A stretch of 64,000 nucleotides of DNA from Marinobacter sediminum (lineage in GTDB: Bacteria; Pseudomonadota; Gammaproteobacteria; Pseudomonadales; Oleiphilaceae). The notes beneath the pieces were generated by a model. It saw only the letters and a list, made by a program, of their open reading frames with translations, was not told where the DNA came from and searched no databases. The translations under genes were made by a program, and so were the position numbers. This document shows positions 17,795 to 26,436 of the stretch, one piece after another. The stretch lies in assembly GCF_016820575.1 (NCBI RefSeq), contig NZ_JAEMQH010000001.1:1426001-1490000 (forward strand), read 5' to 3'. Every line of letters begins with the position of its first letter. Within the stretch, counting starts at the first letter, position 1.

Positions 17795-18538
17795 TTACAT
17801 GTACACGCCGCCGTTCACATTGATCTGCTGGCCGGTGATGTAGTCCCCTTCCGCTGCCAGGAAAACCACCGCACGGGCGATTTCCTCGGGTTTGCCGAAA
17901 CGCCCCATGGGCACTCGCGAAATGATATGTTGGCGAATGTTCTCGGGCACCTGGGCCAGCATTTCGGTTTCGGTGAAGCCCGGGGCAATGGCGTTAACGG
18001 TGATGTTGTACTTGGCCATTTCCAGCGCCAGGGTTTTGGTGAACGCGATGATGCCGCCTTTACTGGCAGCGTAGTTGGCCTGACCGAAGTTGCCGGCCTG
18101 GCCGACGAAGGAGGTGATGTTGATGATGCGGCCGTACTCCTGGTCCATCATGATTTTCAGGACTTCAGAGCAGGTGGCGTAGACACTCCCGAGGTTGGTA
18201 TCGAGGACGTCGTTCCAGTCCTCGTCGGTGAGCTTTTTCATGGACTTGTCTTTGGTGATACCTGCGTTGTTCACCAGGATGTCGATGCGCCCCCATTTTT
18301 CATGAACCTGGCGTATCAGGCTCCGTGCGGCTGGCATCTGCGAAAGGTCGGCCTGGAAGGCAAGGGAACGGACGCCATTGGCTTCGATTTCCTTGACGAC
18401 CTCATCGGCCTCGGACTGACGTGAACGGTAGTTGATGGCGACGTCGGCGCCGCGCTGGGCTAATTGAAGTGCAATGTGCCGACCGATGCCACGAGAGGCA
18501 CCGGTGACGATGGCAACCTTGCCTTTGAGGTCTTGCAT
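17795..18538 (-). CDS. phaB: Acetoacetyl-CoA reductase (PhaB-type SDR)
   Basis: 247 residues, AAGGAG before the ATG. The cofactor loop is TGASRGIG (about residues 13-20), then NNAGI, the catalytic Tyr and Lys in YAASKGG, and a C-terminal YITGQQINVNGGVYM end typical of PhaB and FabG. It reduces acetoacetyl-CoA with NADPH to (R)-3-hydroxybutyryl-CoA, the monomer for phaC downstream. FabG is the alternative, but the neighbour makes PhaB more likely. A 20-bp palindrome lies 41 nt upstream of the start. Confidence 0.9.
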   Translation of the reverse strand: MQDLKGKVAIVTGASRGIGRHIALQLAQRGADVAINYRSRQSEADEVVKEIEANGVRSLAFQADLSQMPAARSLIRQVHEKWGRIDILVNNAGITKDKSMKKLTDEDWNDVLDTNLGSVYATCSEVLKIMMDQEYGRIINITSFVGQAGNFGQANYAASKGGIIAFTKTLALEMAKYNITVNAIAPGFTETEMLAQVPENIRQHIISRVPMGRFGKPEEIARAVVFLAAEGDYITGQQINVNGGVYM

Positions 18539-18578
18539 GAAGCGCTCCTTGCGATCTTCTTGTTGGCTGGCTTGAGTA

Positions 18579-18598
18579 GTTTTTGAACATTCAAAAAC
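18579..18598. promoter_or_regulatory. 20-bp palindrome in the phaB-phaC promoter region
   Basis: Perfect 9-bp arms GTTTTTGAA and TTCAAAAAC around a CA spacer lie 41-60 nt upstream of the phaB start codon. The AT-rich, exactly symmetric form and the position suggest a regulator site (TetR- or PhaR-type proteins are candidates). No regulator is identified in the window. Confidence 0.5.
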
Positions 18599-18696
18599 CC
18601 TAGTTTCAAGCTAGCAGAGGGCCCATGAGGCCACAAGAAATCAGCGCAAGGAGCGCGCTAAAGCGAGAGTGCCGAAGAAAGAGCTAAGGGGCGCAC

Positions 18697-19914
18697 TCAG
18701 GCGCTGCGAATGAAGCCCTTCAACTTAGGCGCAATTTCTTCGCGCCAGCGACTGCCATTGAATACCCCATAATGGCCGGCACCCGGCTGCAAGTGATGCA
18801 CACGGCGGGAATCCGGCACGTTGACACACAGATCATGGGCGGCCCGGGTTTGTCCGGGGCTGGAAATGTCGTCTTTCTCACCTTCGATGGTCATCAGGGC
18901 TGTGTCGCGGATGGCGGCCGGGTTCACCAGGCGGCCACGGTGTTTGAAGCAGCCTCGGGCCAGGTGAAATTCCTGGAAGACGCGCTCGATGGTGTCCAGG
19001 TAGTAGGTTGCCGGCAGATCCATCACCGCCAGGTACTCGTCGTAGAACTCGCGGTGGCGATCGACCTTTTCGGACTCGTCATCGCGGATGGATCGGTACA
19101 GCCCGCGATAGGCATCCACGTGGCGATCGAAGTTCATGTTCACAAACCCGGTCAGTTGCAGGAACCCGGGATAAACCTGACGCATCACGCCGGGGTAGGG
19201 CGCGGGCACCGGGTGTACCAGGTTGCGCTTGAACCAGGCCAGGTTGTGTTCGGTGGCCAGTTTGCAGGGTGCGGTGGGATCAACACGGCCGTCGATCGGA
19301 CCGCTCATTAACGCTAGCGAGCGTGGTGCCGACGGGTGGTTGTCCTCGGCCATGATGGCGGTGGCGGCAAGTACCGGCACCACTGGCTGGCAGACCGCCA
19401 GTACGTGGGTGTCCGGCCCCAGGTGATCAATGAAATCAATCACGTAATCGATGTAGTCATCGAGGCCAAAATCGCCCGCCGACAACGGGACCTTACAGGC
19501 ATCGCGCCAGTCGGTAATGTATACGTCGTGATCGGGCAGCATCGCTTCCACGGTGCCGCGCAGCAGCGAGGCGAAGTGCCCGGACAGCGGCGCAACGATC
19601 AGCAGTTTCGGGTCATCGGGCCGCTCCACCTTGCGCTCGAAGTGCTTCAGCTGCGCAAACGATTTGCGTTTGACGATGGCTTCACTGACCTCGACGTGCT
19701 GACCATCGCAGATAGTGGAGGGCAAATCGAACGCGGGCTTGGGGTAGCGGCGGGTGAGGTCGTTGAACACCTCGTAGGCCGAGGCAACGCTGCGGGCGCC
19801 GGGAAGCCGGGAAAAGGGGCTAAGCCGGTGTTGCAGCAAGGTACTCTGGGTAGCACTCATCATGCGCATCGGAATTAACGCTGCGCGGCTCATTTCGTGG
19901 GCAAAGTACATCAT
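18697..19914 (-). CDS. phaZ: Intracellular polyhydroxyalkanoate depolymerase
   Basis: 405 residues, no signal peptide. The active site is a Cys in a lipase-like box, LAVCQPVVPVLAA (Cys175), as in the intracellular PhaZ1 of Ralstonia (Cys183 there). Further family marks are RRYPKPAFDL near residue 55, VYITDWRDACKVPLSAGDF and the terminal PGAGHYGVFNGSRWR carrying the catalytic His. It mobilises stored PHB. It is upstream of, and on the same strand as, phaB-phaC but 158 nt away and separately promoted. Ribosome site AGGACAGG. Confidence 0.92.
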   Translation of the reverse strand: MMYFAHEMSRAALIPMRMMSATQSTLLQHRLSPFSRLPGARSVASAYEVFNDLTRRYPKPAFDLPSTICDGQHVEVSEAIVKRKSFAQLKHFERKVERPDDPKLLIVAPLSGHFASLLRGTVEAMLPDHDVYITDWRDACKVPLSAGDFGLDDYIDYVIDFIDHLGPDTHVLAVCQPVVPVLAATAIMAEDNHPSAPRSLALMSGPIDGRVDPTAPCKLATEHNLAWFKRNLVHPVPAPYPGVMRQVYPGFLQLTGFVNMNFDRHVDAYRGLYRSIRDDESEKVDRHREFYDEYLAVMDLPATYYLDTIERVFQEFHLARGCFKHRGRLVNPAAIRDTALMTIEGEKDDISSPGQTRAAHDLCVNVPDSRRVHHLQPGAGHYGVFNGSRWREEIAPKLKGFIRSA

Positions 19915-20079
19915 GGTCCTGTCCTGCTTGAGTTCTGGATTGCGGTATCTTCGAGCCGATCCCTTGTCTCATGCACCACCTGACGATCTATTCCCGGATA
20001 CTACCCGAGTTATTCACGTTACCATACTTTGGTTGTAGGGCCTTTGGTAAGCTTTCAAACATTTTTGTAAGGACTCTTT

Positions 20080-20514
20080 ATGTTTCGTATTCGCGTTGAG
20101 CGCACGTTGGCCAAGGACATTGATGCGGTCTTTGAGGCTATTTCCGACCATGCACGCTACGAGCGGTTTCCCGGCGTTGATAAGTCAGTGCTGGTTGAAG
20201 AGGGGGCAGAGGAGAAAAACGGCGCTGGCGCACTGCGGATTATTGGCGCGGGCCCACTGGAGCTGTACGAGCGCATTACGCAGTTCGAGCGGCCGACGCT
20301 GATGCACTACCGAATTGAGAAGTCGAGCCCGTTTTCGGTACAGCACGATAAGGGCGAGATCCTGTTACAGCCGGAGGGCGAGAGTACCAGGGTAACCTGG
20401 ATATCCGAGGGCCGGGTGCAGGTTCCGGTGCTGGGCCGGGTGTTGGATCGGTTTGCCGAGCGCACGTTTATCAAAGCGTTCAATTCCTTGCTGAAGGCGG
20501 TTGAGCGGCTTTAA
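20080..20514 (+). CDS. SRPBCC superfamily protein (polyketide cyclase/dehydrase-like)
   Basis: 144 residues, AAGGA before the ATG. The START/Bet-v1-type fold is suggested by VERTLAKDIDAVFEAISDHARYERFPGV at the start and by a terminal helix FAERTFIKAFNSLLKAVERL. No catalytic residue can be named. It is divergent from phaZ, sharing the 165-nt gap, and convergent with mgtC-like. It may bind a hydrophobic ligand; function unknown. Confidence 0.82.
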   Translation: MFRIRVERTLAKDIDAVFEAISDHARYERFPGVDKSVLVEEGAEEKNGAGALRIIGAGPLELYERITQFERPTLMHYRIEKSSPFSVQHDKGEILLQPEGESTRVTWISEGRVQVPVLGRVLDRFAERTFIKAFNSLLKAVERL

Positions 20515-20543
20515 ATGAGCCTGCTCAACCGACGCCCGGTGCG

Positions 20544-20996
20544 TTAATCTTCAATTACTTCGCGCTCGAACCGGCCAAGCACGGTCACGATGATGAGTGC
20601 CAGCAACGTCACCATGCCTGCCAGGGCGAGGGTGCCGATGCCGCAAGCTACGCCGATGGCCCCTGAAATCCAGATGGAAGCGCCGGTGGTGATGCCCTGA
20701 ACATTGCCTCGGCTCTGGATAATACAGCCGGCGCCAAGAAAACCGATGCCACCGATGATGCCTTCCACGATGCGGGTGGGGTCGATACGGGCGGACGGGT
20801 CGCCCTCAGCGGTAGCAAGCAGGATATGCATGCCCATGATGATGAATGCGGCAGCGCCCAGCGATACCAGCATGTGAGAGCGCAGGCCCGCCGGTTTACC
20901 CCGCAGTTCTCGCTCTAGCCCCAGCAACAGGGCTAAACCTGCCGCCGCCAGGAGCCGGATGGCCATCTCCATAAACGGAATTTCGCTCTCAAACAC
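20544..20996 (-). CDS. MgtC/SapB family membrane protein
   Basis: 150 residues with four or five hydrophobic segments. The family marks are RLLAAAGLALLLGLERELR, GKPAGLRSHMLVSLGAAAF and GGIGFLGAGCIIQSRGNVQGITTGASIW. The family includes MgtC, which acts on F-type ATPase or Mg/phosphate homeostasis; this short form lacks the C-terminal ACT-like domain of MgtC proper. Function is therefore only broad. Single gene, minus strand. Confidence 0.88.
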   Translation of the reverse strand: MFESEIPFMEMAIRLLAAAGLALLLGLERELRGKPAGLRSHMLVSLGAAAFIIMGMHILLATAEGDPSARIDPTRIVEGIIGGIGFLGAGCIIQSRGNVQGITTGASIWISGAIGVACGIGTLALAGMVTLLALIIVTVLGRFEREVIED

Positions 20997-21151
20997 TGCT
21001 TACCTCCTGTTTCCTTGTAATGGTGTCCATATGGCCGCGACATCCGCTGACCTGGGACCATGAGCTAGTTGAGGAGAGTAGCACCTTCAAGCCGCATGAC
21101 GGGATTCCGCGCTATAATTAAAGGGTAATAACCCGGTCAGGTGGCAATCCC

Positions 21152-21679
21152 ATGCGCGAGAATGACGCCCTCGACTATTGGCACGGCCAGGGCCCCGACT
21201 ATTTCCGTGAGCTTCCCACTTTCGGTGCATTACCGGACGAAGCTGTTTTGCGCATGCTCCAGAAAGGCCGCGTGATCAGCCTTGAGGCCGGCGAGCGCCT
21301 GTATTCCAAGGGTGAGAGCAGCGAAGCGTTCTACATCGTTCTCAGTGGCAGGATGAACTCCTGGATGCCAAGGCGGGACGGCGGCTGGACTCTGGCCCGT
21401 TGCCATGAGCCCGGCGACGATATGGGCTTTGTACCGATGATTGCGCTGGTTGATCGGCCCGCCAACACCCAGGCCGAAGTGAATTCGGTCATCCTGGAAA
21501 TCAGTTGCGGCCAGTTCCTGGACTTGCAGCAAAAAGAGCCGGAGGTTTTTGGCCTGATGTTGCTGAATCTGGTCCGGGGTATGGCCAGAACCGTCATTAC
21601 CATGGTATCGATAATGGCAGAGCAGGATACCCAACTGCACAAGGTGTATGCCAAGGCGCCTAAGCCCAGGCAAAAGTGA
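21152..21679 (+). CDS. Cyclic-nucleotide-binding-domain protein without HTH
   Basis: 175 residues. One cNMP-binding (Crp-like) beta-roll covers about residues 20-135 (ISLEAGERLYSKGESSEAFYIVLSGRMN, PGDDMGFVPMIALVDRPANTQAEV). A long helix follows (FGLMLLNLVRGMARTVITMVSIM) and the protein ends without a DNA-binding domain. The canonical phosphate-binding RxA/S appears only as DRPANT. A -10-like TATAAT is at 21113-21118. It may be a protein-interacting sensor; ligand unknown. Confidence 0.8.
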   Translation: MRENDALDYWHGQGPDYFRELPTFGALPDEAVLRMLQKGRVISLEAGERLYSKGESSEAFYIVLSGRMNSWMPRRDGGWTLARCHEPGDDMGFVPMIALVDRPANTQAEVNSVILEISCGQFLDLQQKEPEVFGLMLLNLVRGMARTVITMVSIMAEQDTQLHKVYAKAPKPRQK

Positions 21680-21775
21680 CCTGATTCCCTGATCAATATG
21701 GGGGTGGTTGCGTGCCGACATTGTCATGTTACGCTGACCGAACCCGATGTCAGAGCTGTCGGAGAGGTCATTTTG

Positions 21776-23035
21776 ATGTCCATATCGAGCACAAAATTTG
21801 CTCTCTTTGGCGCTGCACTTATAGCGATCAGTTATGGCCTGGCGCGTTTTGCTTTTGGCCTGTTTGTACCTCAAATCCGCGCTGACCTGGCGCTGTCACC
21901 CGATTTGATCGGTATCATCGGTGCGTTGCCGTTGATCAGCTTCGTGCTGTCGACTCTGGTTGCCCCTCTGGCTGCTGTTCGCCTCGGTGCCCGCAATACG
22001 GTGGTGTTATCCGCCGCTTTCGGTGCCGTGGGGCTGGCTCTGATCAGTCGGGCGAGTGGCGCTGTATCGTTGGGGATTGGTGTTTTTGCTTGTGGCATTT
22101 GTACCGGCTTGATGATGCCGGCGCTAACCGCAGCTATGCAGGCGCTTGTCGATCGCTCGGTACATGGCCGCGTCAGTTCGGTGATGAATGCGGGTACCAG
22201 TATTGGTGTTGCCGTAGCCGTACCGGCTGTCCTTTTTTTAGCCGGTATCTGGCGTTTCGCGTACATGGCCTTCGCCATTCTGGCCGTTCTGGGGATCGTT
22301 GCGGCCTGGTATGTGATTCCTTCAGTGTCTCGGGTGACACCCGCTAATGCGGCGCCACCGGCGCCGATCACTCGTCTGCAGTGGCGGCGGCTGTTCAGGC
22401 TCTCTCTGTTTGCATTCGCTATGGGCTTTGTCTCCTCCGCGTATTGGATCTTTGCACCGGATCTGGTGGTTACCTTCGGTGAGTTACCCTCGAGCGCGCC
22501 CGGGTGGCTCTGGCTGGCGGTGGGTGTCGCCGGACTTGGCGGCGCTGTGGTGGCGGATCTCGCTGACCGTAACAACCCGCCAATTACGCAAGCGCTGATG
22601 TTGATGATGCTGGCGGTAAGCCTGGCATTGCTGGCGGCCAGTCCCGACCAACTGGTGCTGGCGACCTTCTCTGCGTTGGTATTTGGCGTGGCTTACATGA
22701 GCCTGACGGGGCTTTACCTGATGACCGGGATCAGGCTGTTGCCGGGGCGGTTGTCGGTTGGACCTGTGTTACCTTTCTTGGCTGTTTCCCTCGGCCAGGC
22801 TGCCGGCTCTCCCGTTGTTGGCGCGTTGGTAAATAATCTCGGCTATAGTGACGCGTTCGCTATCTTCTGCGCCATTGGGACTCTGGTAGCACTTCTGTCG
22901 CCCCTTTATCCAGGCTACATTGAAGAGGAGTGCGGGGAGGTTGCGGAAGAGGAGACCGGCCTGCAAGCCGCATACGACTACCAGCTTCAGGACGAAGAGG
23001 GCGAACCTTATAGCTATAACCAATCGGCCGATTGA
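21776..23035 (+). CDS. MFS transporter
   Basis: 419 residues from the ATG at 21776 (GGAG upstream); a GTG at 21698 would add 26 hydrophilic residues with no family match. About twelve membrane segments are visible. The first is FALFGAALIAISYGLARFAFG with FVPQIRADL in the first loop, and the second half restarts near FAFAMGFVSSAYWIFAPDL. The layout resembles YbfB/CynX-type exporters. The C-terminal 30 residues are strongly acidic. The next gene begins 17 nt after its stop. Confidence 0.85.
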   Translation: MSISSTKFALFGAALIAISYGLARFAFGLFVPQIRADLALSPDLIGIIGALPLISFVLSTLVAPLAAVRLGARNTVVLSAAFGAVGLALISRASGAVSLGIGVFACGICTGLMMPALTAAMQALVDRSVHGRVSSVMNAGTSIGVAVAVPAVLFLAGIWRFAYMAFAILAVLGIVAAWYVIPSVSRVTPANAAPPAPITRLQWRRLFRLSLFAFAMGFVSSAYWIFAPDLVVTFGELPSSAPGWLWLAVGVAGLGGAVVADLADRNNPPITQALMLMMLAVSLALLAASPDQLVLATFSALVFGVAYMSLTGLYLMTGIRLLPGRLSVGPVLPFLAVSLGQAAGSPVVGALVNNLGYSDAFAIFCAIGTLVALLSPLYPGYIEEECGEVAEEETGLQAAYDYQLQDEEGEPYSYNQSAD

Positions 23036-23052
23036 TGTTAAAAGGAACCACC

Positions 23053-23508
23053 ATGACGAAGCCAACTGAAGCCAGGCAGCGGGCTATCCTTGAGCGATTG
23101 GACAAGTTCAGCCGCTTCACCGACAGCAGCATTGGCATTCCCTTTACCAAGTTCCAGATTGGCGCTGATGCCGTCATCGGCTTGTTGCCAGTAGTGGGTG
23201 ACATGGCCGGTTTGGTATTGTCTGGGTACGTGCTGGTCGAGGCGCAACGGGCCGGCGCGAGCAAGGACGTGAAGTTGCGGATGCTGCGTAATATGGGCAT
23301 CGATTTCCTCGGGGGCCTGTTGCCCGTGGTAGGCGACGCCTTTGATGCCATCTTCAAGGCCAATACTCGCAACACCCGATTGCTGAGAAACTATCTGGAA
23401 GAACAGCTGGCGGTGGAGCCGCCTGCGCCGCCGTTCCCCTGGATGACTCTGATCTGGCTGTCGGTTCTGTTTGCGATCGTCACCGGCGGTTTGTCGCTGG
23501 TCCTCTGA
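23053..23508 (+). CDS. DUF4112 domain membrane protein
   Basis: 151 residues from the ATG at 23053, where AAAGGA gives a good ribosome site. The family pattern is clear: FTKFQIGADAVIGLLPVVGD, then DFLGGLLPVVGDAFDAIFKANTRN, two repeats of LLPVVGD. A C-terminal membrane helix is present (LIWLSVLFAIVTGG). Function is unknown in the family. Co-transcribed with the MFS gene by spacing. Confidence 0.87.
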   Translation: MTKPTEARQRAILERLDKFSRFTDSSIGIPFTKFQIGADAVIGLLPVVGDMAGLVLSGYVLVEAQRAGASKDVKLRMLRNMGIDFLGGLLPVVGDAFDAIFKANTRNTRLLRNYLEEQLAVEPPAPPFPWMTLIWLSVLFAIVTGGLSLVL

Positions 23509-23522
23509 TCGCTTTTCTCCCG

Positions 23523-24260
23523 TTACTCAACCACTTCAAATAGCTTGCCCAGCCCGGTTTGGGGCTTCAGTTTTCCGCACAAGCGCAGGGCCTCCCAAAA
23601 GCTGACCTGATTGGCGGTCAGCACCGGTTTACCAATGGCCTTCTCCAATTCCGTCAGCCAGGCGGCGGAATGCAGCGCGGTGTCTGGAATGAGTAAGGCA
23701 TCTGCATTCTCGCGTGTGTTGGCGATGGCGAAATCAATCACATCTTCCCGGCCCAAGGTGCCCACCTCGGCGGCAGTGACAATGCCCCGGCTGGACAGAT
23801 GAACGACGTCGATGTCGAAATGATTCAGGAACTGACGGAACCTCTGCGCCACATCCTCGGGGTAGGTCGCTGCAATGGCCACGGTTTTGGCATCGATCGC
23901 TTTTACCGCGCGGGCAAACGCCATGGCCGTGGTGGAGGCTGGAACACCGAGGAGTTTCTCCAGGGTGTCGATCTGCAGGCGAATGCCGTCCAGGCCAAGC
24001 ACGAAACTGGCACTGGTGGAGGTCCATAGCACCGACTCAATTCCGGAGCCTGCAAGCGCCTCAGCCCCGGCGGTTAGTCTCCCGACACTGCCCATTTCAC
24101 TGAGCGCTTCCACGGTGTGGGCATCTTTCAGGAACTTTGTGTGAACAAGATGAACCTCGGCGTGGGGCTCAATCATGGAGCCCATCCGTGGGTAGTCATC
24201 CTCGGCGGCGTGGCCGGGGTAGAGGAAACCGAGTCTGGCTGGCGGTGGTTTGTAGGTCAT
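23523..24260 (-). CDS. Maleate isomerase/AMDase-like Asp/Glu racemase-fold protein lacking both catalytic Cys
   Basis: 245 residues with the maleate cis-trans isomerase/arylmalonate decarboxylase layout: LGFLYPGHAAEDDYPRM at the start, MGSVGRLTAGAEALAGSGIE, then GVPASTTAMAFARAVKAI. The first catalytic position, normally ACTSGS-like, reads WTSTSASF (Ser for Cys). The second, normally SCTN-like, reads IPDTALHS (Asp for Cys). Both nucleophiles of the two-Cys mechanism are absent, so it is either inactive as an isomerase or works differently. The alignment was done by eye. Single gene on the minus strand. Confidence 0.72.
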   Translation of the reverse strand: MTYKPPPARLGFLYPGHAAEDDYPRMGSMIEPHAEVHLVHTKFLKDAHTVEALSEMGSVGRLTAGAEALAGSGIESVLWTSTSASFVLGLDGIRLQIDTLEKLLGVPASTTAMAFARAVKAIDAKTVAIAATYPEDVAQRFRQFLNHFDIDVVHLSSRGIVTAAEVGTLGREDVIDFAIANTRENADALLIPDTALHSAAWLTELEKAIGKPVLTANQVSFWEALRLCGKLKPQTGLGKLFEVVE

Positions 24261-24461
24261 ATGGAGTTTTGACCTCGTCTTTTGCTGTCAGATGATGGCG
24301 GTAAGCCTAGTTCACCTGAACTTTGCGTGCTCATGGCACGCTTTGAGATGTTTGATTAGATACTGTCATTTCGGGCCGAAGTCGGAGTCGAGCGGAACAT
24401 AACCGGGTCTCCCTGCGTTGTTCGTTGTTAATTCGTACGAGAACAACAAGGACAACCAAAA

Positions 24462-26372
24462 ATGCCCGATACCAACCGTTCTAAAATTCGTTACAGCCAT
24501 CTTATCCCCGCCTTTTTTGCCTTGGCCGTCGTCGGCTGTGGCGAGTCGTCCTCGGAAGATGAGTCGCCTGCACAAGCCGGCGGCCCCCCGGAACAAGCCT
24601 GTGAGAACCCCGGGAACGGGACGCCTCCTCAGTGTGAAGTCCCGCCGCCTGTGTCTTGCACTGAAGAGACCCCCGTTGAAGGCGGCAGAAGTTATCCAGT
24701 CACGCTGACGTCGGCCAGCGGTGAAACCATTGCCTTCCAAGTACTCGAGCCGATGGGTGCGATTGATTGCACACAGGGCCACCCTTTGGTGCTGCACGGT
24801 CATGGTTTTGGAGGATCGAGGACGACAGAAGGCTTTGAGAACTACCGCGAAGCAGGCTTTGCGGTGATCTCAATCGATCAGCGTGGCTTTGGCGAGAGCA
24901 CCGGAACGGTTCGGGTGATGGACCCGGAATTCGAGGGGCAAGACCTGATTCAGATTCTCGATTGGGCGGAAGCCAATCTGGACTATCTGCGGTACCAGGA
25001 GGAGCCGGATCTCCCGGATGCGCTAAACCCCAACCTTGTGGCGGGCGCGATCGGTGGCAGTTATGGCGGTGGCTACCAGATTTTGCTGCACGGCCAGGAT
25101 CCCGGTCAGCGGCTCGATGCCCTGGTGCCGGATATTACCTGGTACGACCTGCGTTACAGCCTCAATCCCGGTAACGTCATCAAAACCGGATGGGATCTTG
25201 TGCTGGTGGCGGGCGGTGAAGCCGGCTCAACTGGCAATGGTAACGACGGGCTGGACCCGATTATCCGCGAGATTCTTGCCCAGGGTGCGACACTGAACCG
25301 TTTCCCCGAGGCTGGTCTCGATTTCTTCTACTACCACAGCCCGGCATATCGCTGTTCAGGAGAGCCGGTTTTGGTATCAGAAAATTCAGGTTTGCTGACC
25401 TACCAGATGAATCCGCCGGCGTACGATGTTCCGCCCGCGCCCTATGCCGAAGTGGATGTGCTGCTGACCCAGGGCATGAAAGATACGCTGTTCAACTTCA
25501 ACGATGCCTGGCGCAACTTCGAGTGCCTGAAAGCCAGTGGCGGCGACGTCCGATTGCTTACCCACCAAACCGGTCACATCCTGCCCGTTGAAGCACCGGA
25601 TGAGCTTCAACCCGGAGAGTATGTGGACCCAACCGCAGGTCTGTTGGAGCTGCCAGGTTTCCAAGGGGCGGCGGGACCGTTTGCCTGTGGCGATATCTCA
25701 ATTTCCGACGCTACCCTGAACTGGCTGGAGCATCACTTGCAGGGCAAACCTTTAGCTGACTATTTCGAAGGCACTGACTCCAATGTTTGTCTGTCTCTAG
25801 CCAATGGTGAGTCCATCAGCGTGCCCATGGATGCGTTTCCGGCCCCCGATCTCAATGGCGGTGTGCTCGAGGGCGCTAACGTGGTTGAGCGGAAGGTAGC
25901 CACTGAAACTCCGGTCGCCTCCGGGTATGAGGCTGCAGCAACCGCTACACAACCACCGGCAGCATTGGTTCTTGGGCAAGCGGGTGCGGGCGGGCTGACT
26001 TTGGGCGGCATTCCAACCGCGAGGCTTACGGTGTCTGATCTGGCGGGGCGCTCAACCTGTGGCCTGGGGCTAGACCCACAAACCGCTGGGTGTGATCCGA
26101 TCGTGTTTGTCGGCCTGGGCATGCGCGCAGCAGGAGAGAGTCGGTGGCAGCTGATCGATGATCAGATCAAGCCGGTGCGTGGCCTCAAAGATCAGGCGGT
26201 TATTGAGCTGGTCGGCGTGGCGGAGGCATTGGCGCCCGGTGATGAGCTCGCGCTGCTGGTTTACGGCTTTCATCCACAGTTCCCCGCAAGCTGGTCTCGG
26301 GATGCGTTGGTGCCGTTTGTAAATGTTGAGGGCGCGGTGCAGCTGCCAATTTTGGAAGGCGTGTTGGAATAA
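24462..26372 (+). CDS. Secreted lipoprotein hydrolase of the CocE/X-Pro dipeptidyl-peptidase (S15-like) type
   Basis: 636 residues. A lipoprotein signal peptide ends in a lipobox with Cys26 (LAVVGCGES), then a low-complexity Ser/Glu/Pro linker. The hydrolase domain (about 65-460) has VLHGHGFGGSRTTEG, GFAVISIDQRGFGESTG and nucleophile elbow GGSYGGGYQ. A C-terminal beta-rich domain from about residue 480 fits the X-Pro dipeptidyl-peptidase tail. A leader of repeat type precedes it (GTTGTTC and GAACAAC around the start region, and AACAAGG ribosome site). It probably acts on esters or peptides outside the inner membrane. Substrate unknown. Confidence 0.8.
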   Translation: MPDTNRSKIRYSHLIPAFFALAVVGCGESSSEDESPAQAGGPPEQACENPGNGTPPQCEVPPPVSCTEETPVEGGRSYPVTLTSASGETIAFQVLEPMGAIDCTQGHPLVLHGHGFGGSRTTEGFENYREAGFAVISIDQRGFGESTGTVRVMDPEFEGQDLIQILDWAEANLDYLRYQEEPDLPDALNPNLVAGAIGGSYGGGYQILLHGQDPGQRLDALVPDITWYDLRYSLNPGNVIKTGWDLVLVAGGEAGSTGNGNDGLDPIIREILAQGATLNRFPEAGLDFFYYHSPAYRCSGEPVLVSENSGLLTYQMNPPAYDVPPAPYAEVDVLLTQGMKDTLFNFNDAWRNFECLKASGGDVRLLTHQTGHILPVEAPDELQPGEYVDPTAGLLELPGFQGAAGPFACGDISISDATLNWLEHHLQGKPLADYFEGTDSNVCLSLANGESISVPMDAFPAPDLNGGVLEGANVVERKVATETPVASGYEAAATATQPPAALVLGQAGAGGLTLGGIPTARLTVSDLAGRSTCGLGLDPQTAGCDPIVFVGLGMRAAGESRWQLIDDQIKPVRGLKDQAVIELVGVAEALAPGDELALLVYGFHPQFPASWSRDALVPFVNVEGAVQLPILEGVLE

Positions 26373-26396
26373 CGTCTGACTTGCTGATTTAACGGA

Positions 26397-26436
26397 GCGT
26401 TGCCTGAGCTATTTCTTCTGAGAGCTCAGGCAACGC
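26397..26436. terminator. Perfect 14-bp hairpin between convergent genes
   Basis: Arms GCGTTGCCTGAGCT and AGCTCAGGCAACGC pair perfectly around a 12-nt loop. The left end lies 24 nt beyond the hydrolase stop, and the stem overlaps the last codons of the deoxyribosyltransferase gene on the other strand. It may end transcription in either direction; neither side has a strong T-run, so Rho-independence is doubtful. Confidence 0.5.

Noticed and set aside
20055..20070. CAAACATTTTTG before the SRPBCC gene as a second copy of the phaB palindrome
   Set aside because: Only short imperfect symmetry and no real similarity beyond AT-richness.
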